The notes under the pieces are model-generated. The model was given only the letters and a program-made list of their open reading frames with translations. It had not been told where the DNA came from and did not search any database. 64,000 nucleotides of DNA from contig JAEUIQ010000011.1 in the NCBI GenBank assembly GCA_016794985.1, positions 1 to 64,000 of the forward strand, given 5' to 3'. Origin of the DNA: Planctomycetaceae bacterium (GTDB taxonomy: Bacteria > Planctomycetota > Planctomycetia > Pirellulales > Pirellulaceae). The translations under genes and the position numbers were made by a program. Shown in pieces: positions 27,420 through 35,238 of the stretch. Each line of letters begins with the position of its first letter. The first letter of the stretch is position 1.

Positions 27420-28427
27420 TCAAGCGCGGGCGACTCGGACCACATCGCCGAGGCGCAAGTTCAAGGCGTTGGCCATTTCGGGGCTTAGAGTTGCTTCCGT
27501 CTCATGCAAATCTAGCGGGCCAATCACCGCCGAAAACTGACTGCCGGCCCGAGAGACCACTTGAACGGTTGATGATTGAACAGGGCCAATCCCGGCGACC
27601 GTGTACCGACGACTATTGGCAATGGTTGCGATCTCGGCGGTCGTCGCATGCATGACAGGGCCACCATCAAAGATGTCGACAAAGCCTTGGTAGGAGAAGC
27701 CCTGTTTTTGCAGCATTGCCAAGGCGGGGCGAGTGTCTTGGTGGACTTGCCCCACAACGTCGCGCGCGTCTTGAGGCAACAGCGGCAGATAGATCGGATG
27801 GGTCGGCATCAGATCGGCGACGAAGTTTTTGGAGACGGTCAGCAGCATCACTGCTCGAGGAAACTCGATTTGGAAAAAGTGGCTACCCAAGGCATCCCAA
27901 AACGGCGATCGACCTTGACGATCAATCACTCCGCGCATTTCCGCGATGGTGATTGCATCAAATCGTTCAGGAAATTCGGCCATGTATAAAAAACGCGACA
28001 GCGACAAGAGTTTGCCATTGCCCTTGCCCCAGTATTCAGGCAACAGAAATAGGCTACCGATTTCTGTGGGTCCATCGTGTTCCTTGTGTAGATGCAAAAC
28101 ATCGATTTCGCGATAAACGCCTAGCTCTTTTGATTCGTGGATCGACTTCTCGATTTGATAGGCGTAAAACGGTTCGTAGCCTCCGACTTTCGAGTAGATC
28201 GAACTGGTGCCCACGACGGCCCCCGTCGTCAAGTCTTCCATCACGAAAACGTAAGGCAAACCAGTCATCTTTTGGGACTGACGCCGAAAAGCAAAGGTCG
28301 AGTTTTCTAAACGATCGTGTAGCTGATCGCGGGTGATTTTGAGTGAAGTCAAACCATCGTCTGACCGCAAAATCAAGGCATACAGTGGGTCCAAATCAGC
28401 ATCGACAGCCGGTCGCACACGCAACAT
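27420..28427 (-). CDS. astA: Arginine/ornithine N-succinyltransferase
   Basis: A 335-residue protein similar in length to E. coli AstA (344). It opens with LRVRPAVDADLDPLYALILRSDDGLTSL-type sequence, then shows the AstA features VVGTSSIYSKVGGYEPFYAY, LHKEHDGPTEIGSLFLLPEYWGKGNG and a C-terminal DGGPVMHATTAEIATI. It belongs to the GNAT-like AstA family that transfers succinyl from succinyl-CoA to arginine, or in some homologues ornithine. It starts 4 bases after the class III aminotransferase stop. The astB hydrolase and astE desuccinylase are not in the window. Confidence 0.88.
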   Translation of the reverse strand: MLRVRPAVDADLDPLYALILRSDDGLTSLKITRDQLHDRLENSTFAFRRQSQKMTGLPYVFVMEDLTTGAVVGTSSIYSKVGGYEPFYAYQIEKSIHESKELGVYREIDVLHLHKEHDGPTEIGSLFLLPEYWGKGNGKLLSLSRFLYMAEFPERFDAITIAEMRGVIDRQGRSPFWDALGSHFFQIEFPRAVMLLTVSKNFVADLMPTHPIYLPLLPQDARDVVGQVHQDTRPALAMLQKQGFSYQGFVDIFDGGPVMHATTAEIATIANSRRYTVAGIGPVQSSTVQVVSRAGSQFSAVIGPLDLHETEATLSPEMANALNLRLGDVVRVARA

Positions 28428-28431
28428 CGAG

Positions 28432-29871
28432 TTATCCTTGGCGAGCGGCGACCATGCCGGCGACGACTTGTTCGAGGAGGCGACAAGCTTCTGTAATATG
28501 CCTTGGTTCGGTCACCAATAAAGGCATCAAGAAACGCACTCGGGACGGGGCGTCACCGGCAATGAAGCCCATAAGTCCCGCTTCATAGAGTTTCATGGTC
28601 AACTCTTTCGCGACAGCCGCCGATCCGTCAAACGGAGTGAAACCAACCATGCCGCCCAGTCCATAAGGCCCTTGCAAACTACCAGGATACTTGGCCTCTA
28701 TCGCTTTGATGCCGCCGACGAACAAGTCGTGCAATCGCATGGTCTTGCTGCTGTGGGCATCTTGCGTGAAATGTCCGCCCTCGATCAAGCTGCGCACAAT
28801 TTTCAACCCGGCCAAGATCGAGGCACTGTTTCCGGTGAACGTTTGGCTCACGAGGCCCGGCTTCGGCTTGTAATTGCTGGTGAACAGGGTCGCACAGACC
28901 TGGGTGATCTTGCCGATGGTAACGATGTCGACCAACGAATCGAGTTCGAAGTATTGGAAAGCGTAGGGTCGATTGGTTCGCGAGAAGGTTTGGACTTCAT
29001 CACAAACCACCGCAATCTTCAGCTCACGAGCCCGCCGCGCCAACGTTTGGAAGAACTCGCGTGAACCGGCGTAGTAACCGCCCTCGCCCGCGATCAACTC
29101 CATCCACAAAATCGCATGTTGATTCGGGTAACGGGCGACTTGTTTCTCCAAGATCGCCATGGTTCGCTGCAGGCTACCGGCCGGATCACGATGGTCGTAA
29201 AAAGGCAGGTAGTCCACCGTCGTCGTGACTGGCAGGCCGACGCGATAATTCGGACGATCCGTCATGTTGCTCAGGGCAATCGAGCGACCGCAGAAGCAGT
29301 TTTCGAAGGCGAACACTCGGTGGGCCGGAGAGTTCTTTTGGAAGGCGATCTTGAGTGCATTCTCGTTGGCCATCGCGCCACTGGTTGTCAAAACGCAATG
29401 TTGCAAATCACTGCCGGTTTCGGTGGCCAGTTTGACCAACAGTTCGGTCATTTCGACGGAGGGTTCATTTTGTTGCAGGTTGCCTTGCATCACGGTGTCG
29501 CACAGGACCGCATCGATGCCAACGTCCACCAAATCTGGATTGGAGTGCCCCATGCCATGCACGCCAATTCCCGTAATCATATCCAGCTTCACGCTGCCAT
29601 CCGCCAATTCGACATAGGGCCCGTTGCCAAAGCCCGCCGAAAGATACGGAAAATACAGCGTTCCACCACGGAGCCCCTCAAACTTGGCGACCTTTTCCGC
29701 GTAGCCGGCCACCAGCTCGGGTCGAGGTGGTCGGACTTGGTCCAAGCCAAGTTGGTGATCGCGAACGGCTTGCGTTAGAAGCGCCTTCGCCTGAGCGATT
29801 CGGGGATCCGCGGCCAATCGTTGGGCTGCCAACCGAGTTGATTCTTGGTTTCCTGACACTGGGGTCTCCAT
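28432..29871 (-). CDS. Class III pyridoxal-phosphate aminotransferase (probable succinylornithine transaminase role)
   Basis: A 479-residue aminotransferase. SGAMANENALKIA forms the phosphate site, CDEVQTFSRT has the ring-binding Asp (~291) and DIVTIGKITQ the Schiff-base Lys (~321). Position as first gene before astA and astD suggests it does the AstC step, N2-succinylornithine to N2-succinylglutamate semialdehyde. It is not a close match to classical AstC/ArgD (about 400 residues): it is longer at the N-terminus and has an unusual QGNLQQNEPSVEM region, so another omega-amino substrate is possible. ATG 29871 is used; the TTG at 29874 is ignored. Confidence 0.8.
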   Translation of the reverse strand: METPVSGNQESTRLAAQRLAADPRIAQAKALLTQAVRDHQLGLDQVRPPRPELVAGYAEKVAKFEGLRGGTLYFPYLSAGFGNGPYVELADGSVKLDMITGIGVHGMGHSNPDLVDVGIDAVLCDTVMQGNLQQNEPSVEMTELLVKLATETGSDLQHCVLTTSGAMANENALKIAFQKNSPAHRVFAFENCFCGRSIALSNMTDRPNYRVGLPVTTTVDYLPFYDHRDPAGSLQRTMAILEKQVARYPNQHAILWMELIAGEGGYYAGSREFFQTLARRARELKIAVVCDEVQTFSRTNRPYAFQYFELDSLVDIVTIGKITQVCATLFTSNYKPKPGLVSQTFTGNSASILAGLKIVRSLIEGGHFTQDAHSSKTMRLHDLFVGGIKAIEAKYPGSLQGPYGLGGMVGFTPFDGSAAVAKELTMKLYEAGLMGFIAGDAPSRVRFLMPLLVTEPRHITEACRLLEQVVAGMVAARQG

Positions 29872-30068
29872 CAAGACGAGGCGTGGTGATTTAGCGGGCG
29901 AAACTGTCGTACGAATTTGCCTCGACCAATTCGAGTGAATTCAGCAAGACAACCGAGTTGGAGTTGCGTTTTTTCGCGAGCTTTGATTCTGGCAAATATC
30001 CTTGGACGCGGCTAGTCCAGCCCGGAATTCGGACTGAAATCTCGATTTATGGTTCCGCGAAAGGGATT

Positions 30069-30198
30069 GTCCCGAAACAACTTTTGGATGTTTTCTTCAG
30101 ATGAGATCCCAACCCGACACGTCAGCGAGGGATTCTCTACGACGACTCGGTCCCTTGCTCACGCATCGGGTTTGGAAAGCCGGAAGTTGTTTCGGGAC
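30069..30198. repeat. Nested 130-bp palindromic element (REP/MITE-like)
   Basis: Outer arms GTCCCGAAACAACTT (30069-30083) and AAGTTGTTTCGGGAC (30184-30198) are perfect 15-base inverted repeats. Nested inside are 22-base imperfect arms, AACCCGACACGTCAGCGAGGGA's left arm at 30111-30132 and its partner at 30151-30172, matching at 18 of 22 positions around an 18-base loop. Single-stranded DNA or RNA would form two stacked hairpins. No coding frame fits. The remaining spacer 29872-30068 and 30199-30371 shows nothing I can name. Confidence 0.7.
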
Positions 30199-30371
30199 TA
30201 TTCCTAAGCTACGGCTAACGGCTAAACACCGAGGGGCGACCTTGCGGTGGACCGGCGTCTTTACAGGCAGGGTGGAACCAGCCGGAAGCGCACCGTACAA
30301 TGACGGCGCGAACGGCCAATCGGTTCGGATTCGAATTTTGGAGCGGACGCAAACTAATCGAAAGGGCCCGC

Positions 30372-31424
30372 ATGTCAAATTCTTTGACTTCATTGATCGA
30401 ATCTGGCACCAAGTTGTGGCTGGACAGCATCGATCCGATTTTGGTTGCTCAAGCCAAATCCGACGGAGCAACTGGGGCGACTTCCAATCCCATCATCGTC
30501 GCGGATTTGCTAAAGTCGGGGCGGTTTGACGACGCCATGGGCCAGTTGATTGCGTCGGGCTGGGATAACGAATCCATTGCTTGGGAAATGACCGACCGTT
30601 TGGTTCGCGAAGCCCAGCAGGTATTTCACGATGTGTGGGTTCGATCCCAAGGGAACGACGGCTATGTTAGTTTCGAATTGGATCCTTTGATCGAGGACGC
30701 CGGTCGTTCGATGTCGTTGAAAGACCAGATTGACGCCTACATCCAGCTGGGCCAGAAGTGGTCTGCCGGACACGAGAACCGCATGATCAAGGTCCCGGCG
30801 ACACCCGCTGGTTTAGCGAGTGTTGAAGAGTTGGCCGCCGCCGGAATTCCTCTCAACGTCACATTGATTTTCTCGCAGCGACAATACGAATTGGCTCGGG
30901 ATGCTGTGTGGCGAGGGGCCCGGCGCGCTAAGAATTTTCCGCGATTGAAGTCGGTCTACAGTATTTTCGTTTCAAGAGTTGACGTGTACACGGAAAAACA
31001 CGTGCCACAGTTGGGCGCGGCTCAAGGCTGGGTTGGCATCGTCAATTGCCAACGGATTTGGGCGTTGAATCAAGCGTTTTGGCAAGACAAACGGTTGCCG
31101 TTGGCGCAGGAAATTGTGTTCGCCAGCACAGGCACCAAGAAAGCCACGGATCTCCCTTGGAAATATGTCGCCGCTTTGGCCGGCAGCGACATTCAAACGA
31201 ATCCACCGGCGACGAATCGACTGGCGGCGGATTCTGGGGTCGTGTTTACTCGGTGCGTGGACCGCTTGCCTGCCCCAGAGATCCTGGCTCAGATCGATCG
31301 TTGGGTCGATCCGGTGCATTTGGAAGCAACGCTCATGAGTGAAGGTTTAGCAAAGTTCGCACAGCCGCACCAAGATTTACTGGCATTGATCGAACAGAAA
31401 CGATCGCGTTTGGCAGAGCATTGA
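30372..31424 (+). CDS. tal: Transaldolase
   Basis: A 350-residue transaldolase. The Schiff-base lysine is K140 in NRMIKVPATPAGL; GATSNPIIVADLLKSG (~34-49) is the substrate-loop motif, and FSTGTKK-like ASTGTKKATDLPWKYV and GSDIQTNPPATN follow near the C-terminus. It transfers a dihydroxyacetone unit between sedoheptulose-7-phosphate and glyceraldehyde-3-phosphate in the pentose phosphate pathway. ATG 30372 aligns with the family start; the frame extends to 30300 but those residues are not family-like. It has no operon partner, so the 130-bp palindrome lies between it and the divergent AST genes. Confidence 0.87.
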   Translation: MSNSLTSLIESGTKLWLDSIDPILVAQAKSDGATGATSNPIIVADLLKSGRFDDAMGQLIASGWDNESIAWEMTDRLVREAQQVFHDVWVRSQGNDGYVSFELDPLIEDAGRSMSLKDQIDAYIQLGQKWSAGHENRMIKVPATPAGLASVEELAAAGIPLNVTLIFSQRQYELARDAVWRGARRAKNFPRLKSVYSIFVSRVDVYTEKHVPQLGAAQGWVGIVNCQRIWALNQAFWQDKRLPLAQEIVFASTGTKKATDLPWKYVAALAGSDIQTNPPATNRLAADSGVVFTRCVDRLPAPEILAQIDRWVDPVHLEATLMSEGLAKFAQPHQDLLALIEQKRSRLAEH

Positions 31425-31446
31425 GCAAGGCCCTGGGCGATTGGGC

Positions 31447-31560
31447 ATGGATTCGATTCGGTTGGTGTATTGCTTTGAAGGGGGCCAGCGGGAAATGCTG
31501 GGATCGGAAGAAACATTCCGTAGTGCCTGGGGATTTGTAGTTAAAGGTAGGGTTGGATGA
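31447..31560 (+). CDS. Possible 37-residue leader ORF coupled to the next gene
   Basis: An ATG-initiated frame of 37 codons (MDSIRLVYCFEGG... VVKGRVG) stops at TGA 31558-31560, overlapping the ATG of the small membrane protein (31557) in an ATGA junction of the kind used for translational coupling. There is no clear Shine-Dalgarno and no recognised family, so this is a possibility only. Confidence 0.3.
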   Translation: MDSIRLVYCFEGGQREMLGSEETFRSAWGFVVKGRVG

Positions 31561-31763
31561 AGATTCGATTTTCGCTGAAGCAGATCTTCGGCTTGGCTTT
31601 GATTGCGTCTGTCTTTTGGACGATCTTTTTGTGTGCTTTTTGGGGTTATGCGTGGGCACTGGGTGCGACGACTGCCATCATGCTGTTTGGTTTGGTAGGG
31701 ATGTTGAGTTTCGGATTTGCATTTGTTCTGGATCGCATGGCATTTCTTTTCTACCGTCAGTAA
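31557..31763 (+). CDS. Small two-helix membrane protein
   Basis: A 68-residue protein starting MKIRFSLKQIFGLALIA with two hydrophobic helices (~9-31 and ~34-58) joined by a short turn. The start resembles a group of small planctomycete membrane proteins that begin M-RFSLKxL-x-GL; no function is known. The start is ATG 31557 with GGTAGGG upstream. It stands 20 bases before the large membrane-anchored protein and the ABC transporter, so it may be part of that unit. Hydrophobicity and spacing support a real gene despite its size. Confidence 0.6.
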   Translation: MKIRFSLKQIFGLALIASVFWTIFLCAFWGYAWALGATTAIMLFGLVGMLSFGFAFVLDRMAFLFYRQ

Positions 31764-31783
31764 AAGACGAAGGTGGCTAGATC

Positions 31784-34249
31784 ATGAAGTCGAAATTGGC
31801 AGTCATGTTGTTGGGACGGATTCCTGGGGCTTTGCGCGGCAGCGAATCTGTTCGATTGGTCTGGGCTTGGGCCTACTGGCTGACGGTTGGCCTGTGGCTG
31901 TCGTCGTTCAGCGAGCCGCAGGAGAGTTTTGCCCAAGCGGTACCTGGGGCCCATTATCAAGTCCGCATGAGTGACTATTACGGGCAACTCAAGACCGGCG
32001 GCTATACTCCATTGCGGTTTAACATCACGCGATTCGGACCCGCTGTGAATGCGACTGAGACTCTGTACGTAGGCATCAATGTTTCGGATTACAGCTATAA
32101 CGGTTCGCGCGAGGTGGTCTCCCCAGTCGAGTTTAGTGCTGGCCAAGTGAGTGCGTTGGTGGAGATGAATGTGGCCTTTGGAACAGGCCACAGCAATTAC
32201 GCGGTGATAACCAGGGACGGTTCGACGAGTATGGTACCGCGCCGAGGTCTGATAGCGACGACTTATTTACCAGATTGGTTGACTGGTAGAAGTTACGGAA
32301 CGATTGGCAACTCCGTTACGGAGAGTCTGGGCGTTGCTTATTTCACCTCAAAAATGGTCGTCGATACGGGAGTGCACTTGGACGTCTATTCGCATCCCGA
32401 TTGGGACAATAAACCCATTGTTCAAACTGGCCCTTCGATCGCTGCCGTGGTACCTACCGCCCTCCCAAACATCAAACAACTCACGGATGCATGTGGTAAC
32501 GACGCCAAGCGGTTGCTGGGCGCGAATATGGTCTTGCCGACCGTCACTGACCCTCAATTAACGGCGGCTTTGAGCGGCCGTTTTGTGGTGGGAGGTGATT
32601 TTTCTGCGATTCCAGAAACGTGGTTGGGTCTAAGTCGAGTGGATATCTGCCTGATGTCGGTCCAGGATTTGACGTTACTGGCGAATCAAAGGCCCGAGAA
32701 ATTGGAAGTTATTCGTCAGTGGGTTGTGGCCGGAGGTCGCTTGGTGATGCTCGATTGCCAAGCGGATTACCGAGCCCTGGGCTCTATCGTTCCAAATCTC
32801 ATGTCGGCTGCGAAATCAACCGAGCAGGTAGGGCCAACGAGTTGGACGATGCTGGAAGAAGATTCGGCCACTCGAATGCTTCGGCAATACAACCAGAACG
32901 CGAGTCAATGGGAATCCGACATTACAGCACAAAACACCCAACAACCGTGGCAAGCTACAACGTACGACAATCCGATCAACTTGTGGGTTCGCTCGCAAGC
33001 CCTTGCCAAGCAAACGAGAACCTTCGATGGGCCGGCAGCTAAAGTTGCGGAAGAGGCCGTTGCCGCCAACGCTCCCTGTCTTTCTGCAGTGTTCGGGCTA
33101 GGACGAATCGTGGCCGTGCCGTCCGACGGTACGACGCTAACGAAGGCGGATTGGGTCAAATTGCAATTGTTGGTTTTTGGGGATCAAGAGCCGACCTGCT
33201 ACGACGGAATTGGCGACAGCAACCACCAATTCAACGGCTACTTGGATTTTGACTACAAGAGACTGGGGAAGCCACCCTGGTTGTTGTTCTTGGTCATGAT
33301 CACGCTGTTCTCCGTGCTGTTGGGTCCGGTGGCCTTTGTGATCCTCACACGGATTGGACGAACTCACCTTCTGTTGGGTGCGGTTCCTTTGATTGCCGGC
33401 GTTATCACATTGGGAATTGTGGGCTACGCGATGATCCAAGATGGTTTCGCCTTCCGCACTTCGAGGCTCAGCGTGACGTGGCTCGATACGTCCCATCAAA
33501 CGGCCCTAACGCAAACAACGCAAATGGTCTATTCCGGTATCGCTCCGGGCAGTTTACAAGTTCCGCGTTCCACGGCGTATTATGACAACTCGGTTGATCC
33601 CCGTCGATATCGTTACGGCCAACAGCGATTTCTTTGGCAAGACGATCAACAGATCATAAGTGGCACCAAGGTTCAGGCTCGGACCAAGTTGCAAGTCACT
33701 ACGTTTGATGCTCAAGCGGCCCCAGGGCAAGTGCTGCTGTCAGTTTCCGAGGATGGAACGAAGTGGCAAGCAACCAATGAATTGGGCTTTGAAATTGCTC
33801 GGCTTGTCATTCAAACGCCGGTGGGGCCAATGATGGCCGAGAGTATCGGTACGGGAGCAACTGTGGTGCTGCAGAACGACTCGCGGGCCAAGAGTTCCTG
33901 GCTTGATAAATTCAGAAATCAAGAAAGGGATGCCCAAGCGGCAATTCCCGAGTTATTGCGTAATACTTCGTACACTCAATTCGACCGACTGTCTCTGGCT
34001 GCCAGGATGATGTTTGATTCAGACCAAGTCCCCGCAGGGATGTTTTTGGCGATTTCCCAGGAACAGCCGTTGGCGCGAAACTTGCGCGAGAACACCTTCC
34101 AGGATGAAGAGCTGCATTTAACGATTGGTCGGTTTCGGGCCACCACGCGTTTGCCGGACCCCGGGCCAACTTCTGAGGAGGACTCGGGTGAAGAGGAGCC
34201 GATGGACGAGCTTGGGCAAGAATCAATGGAAGCTGCAGGAGACGAATAG
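31784..34249 (+). CDS. Large periplasmic/membrane-anchored protein beside an ABC-2 transporter
   Basis: An 821-residue protein of unknown family. A membrane segment or signal lies at ~24-48. A ~450-residue extracytoplasmic region follows; around residues 300-330 it has QWVVAGGRLVMLDCQ, like the glutamine-amidotransferase-like folds in GldG/DUF4350-type proteins. Two membrane helices (~498-521, FLVMITLFSVLLGPVAFVIL; ~530-552) are followed by a second soluble domain (~560-790) and an acidic tail (EEDSGEEEPMDELGQE). The ABC ATPase starts 2 bases after its stop, so the two are surely co-transcribed. I infer an accessory subunit that presents or senses envelope substrate; evidence is positional. 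Confidence 0.7.
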   Translation: MKSKLAVMLLGRIPGALRGSESVRLVWAWAYWLTVGLWLSSFSEPQESFAQAVPGAHYQVRMSDYYGQLKTGGYTPLRFNITRFGPAVNATETLYVGINVSDYSYNGSREVVSPVEFSAGQVSALVEMNVAFGTGHSNYAVITRDGSTSMVPRRGLIATTYLPDWLTGRSYGTIGNSVTESLGVAYFTSKMVVDTGVHLDVYSHPDWDNKPIVQTGPSIAAVVPTALPNIKQLTDACGNDAKRLLGANMVLPTVTDPQLTAALSGRFVVGGDFSAIPETWLGLSRVDICLMSVQDLTLLANQRPEKLEVIRQWVVAGGRLVMLDCQADYRALGSIVPNLMSAAKSTEQVGPTSWTMLEEDSATRMLRQYNQNASQWESDITAQNTQQPWQATTYDNPINLWVRSQALAKQTRTFDGPAAKVAEEAVAANAPCLSAVFGLGRIVAVPSDGTTLTKADWVKLQLLVFGDQEPTCYDGIGDSNHQFNGYLDFDYKRLGKPPWLLFLVMITLFSVLLGPVAFVILTRIGRTHLLLGAVPLIAGVITLGIVGYAMIQDGFAFRTSRLSVTWLDTSHQTALTQTTQMVYSGIAPGSLQVPRSTAYYDNSVDPRRYRYGQQRFLWQDDQQIISGTKVQARTKLQVTTFDAQAAPGQVLLSVSEDGTKWQATNELGFEIARLVIQTPVGPMMAESIGTGATVVLQNDSRAKSSWLDKFRNQERDAQAAIPELLRNTSYTQFDRLSLAARMMFDSDQVPAGMFLAISQEQPLARNLRENTFQDEELHLTIGRFRATTRLPDPGPTSEEDSGEEEPMDELGQESMEAAGDE

Positions 34250-34251
34250 TC

Positions 34252-35238
34252 ATGAGTCAAACAATCGCACCGACGCTCAAGCAACCTGCTATTCAAATCA
34301 ATCGGCTGACCCGCTACTTCGGGCCAACCCGAGCTGTCAATCAGCTTTCGTTTTCGGTGATGCCAGGAGAAGTGGTGGGTTTCATCGGACCCAATGGTGC
34401 CGGCAAGACCACCACGATGCGCATTCTGTCGACGTTGGACGAGCCCGATGAGGGGGACGCCTATGTTGACGGTTTTTCAGTGATCAATGATCCGGATCAA
34501 GTTCGATTTCGATTGGGATTTGTGCCGGATGCTTACGGAGCCTACCCCGCCGTCACTTGCATCGAGTATCTCGATTTTTTTGCTCGATCGTATGGGCTCA
34601 AAGGACGCCAGCGAATCGAAGCCATCGAACATGTGCTGGACTTCACGCACATGCATCACATGACCGACAAGCCCATGAACGGCCTGAGTAAAGGCATGAA
34701 GCAAAGGCTGTGTTTGGGCCGAGCCTTGATTCATGATCCAACCGTCTTGATCTTGGACGAGCCTGCGGCTGGCTTGGACCCCCGGGCCCGGATCGAGCTC
34801 AAAGAAATGATCGTCGACTTGGCGAAACAAGGGAAATCGCTATTGATCAGTAGCCACATCTTGTCCGAATTGGCCGAAATGTGTGACCGAGTGGCGATCA
34901 TTGAACGGGGAGAATTATTGGCGTCCGGCACGGTTGATGAAATCCTGCGCAAGTCGACAGGATTGGTAGAAGATCATCATGCCAATCTGGTTTCCGTCGC
35001 AGTCGAAGTGACCGGCGATCCGAATGTCGCGGCCACGTGGTTGCAAGAGCAGAGCGTGGCTCAAGCGATTCAAAACAAGAATGGGATTGTCGAGTTTTTG
35101 TTTGAGGATTTGGCCGAAGCGCGTCAGCAATTGTTGCGCCGGATGGTGGATGCGGGTCTGCCGGTCTGTAGCTTTAGCGTGAAACGCCGTTCGTTGGAAG
35201 AAGTATTCATGAACGTCACCAGAGGAAATGTCCAATGA
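34252..35238 (+). CDS. ABC transporter ATP-binding protein
   Basis: A 328-residue ABC ATPase of the ABC-2 export type. Walker A is GPNGAGKT (46-53), the signature LSKGM (145-149), Walker B VLILDE (165-170) with catalytic Glu170, D-loop AGLDP and switch His in SSHIL. The usual Q-loop glutamine is replaced: GFVPDAYGAYP has Asp where VPQ is expected, a form seen in planctomycete homologues. A ~90-residue C-terminal domain follows. Its TGA/ATG region overlaps the permease start by 4 bases (35235-35238), so the pair are translated together. Confidence 0.88.
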   Translation: MSQTIAPTLKQPAIQINRLTRYFGPTRAVNQLSFSVMPGEVVGFIGPNGAGKTTTMRILSTLDEPDEGDAYVDGFSVINDPDQVRFRLGFVPDAYGAYPAVTCIEYLDFFARSYGLKGRQRIEAIEHVLDFTHMHHMTDKPMNGLSKGMKQRLCLGRALIHDPTVLILDEPAAGLDPRARIELKEMIVDLAKQGKSLLISSHILSELAEMCDRVAIIERGELLASGTVDEILRKSTGLVEDHHANLVSVAVEVTGDPNVAATWLQEQSVAQAIQNKNGIVEFLFEDLAEARQQLLRRMVDAGLPVCSFSVKRRSLEEVFMNVTRGNVQ

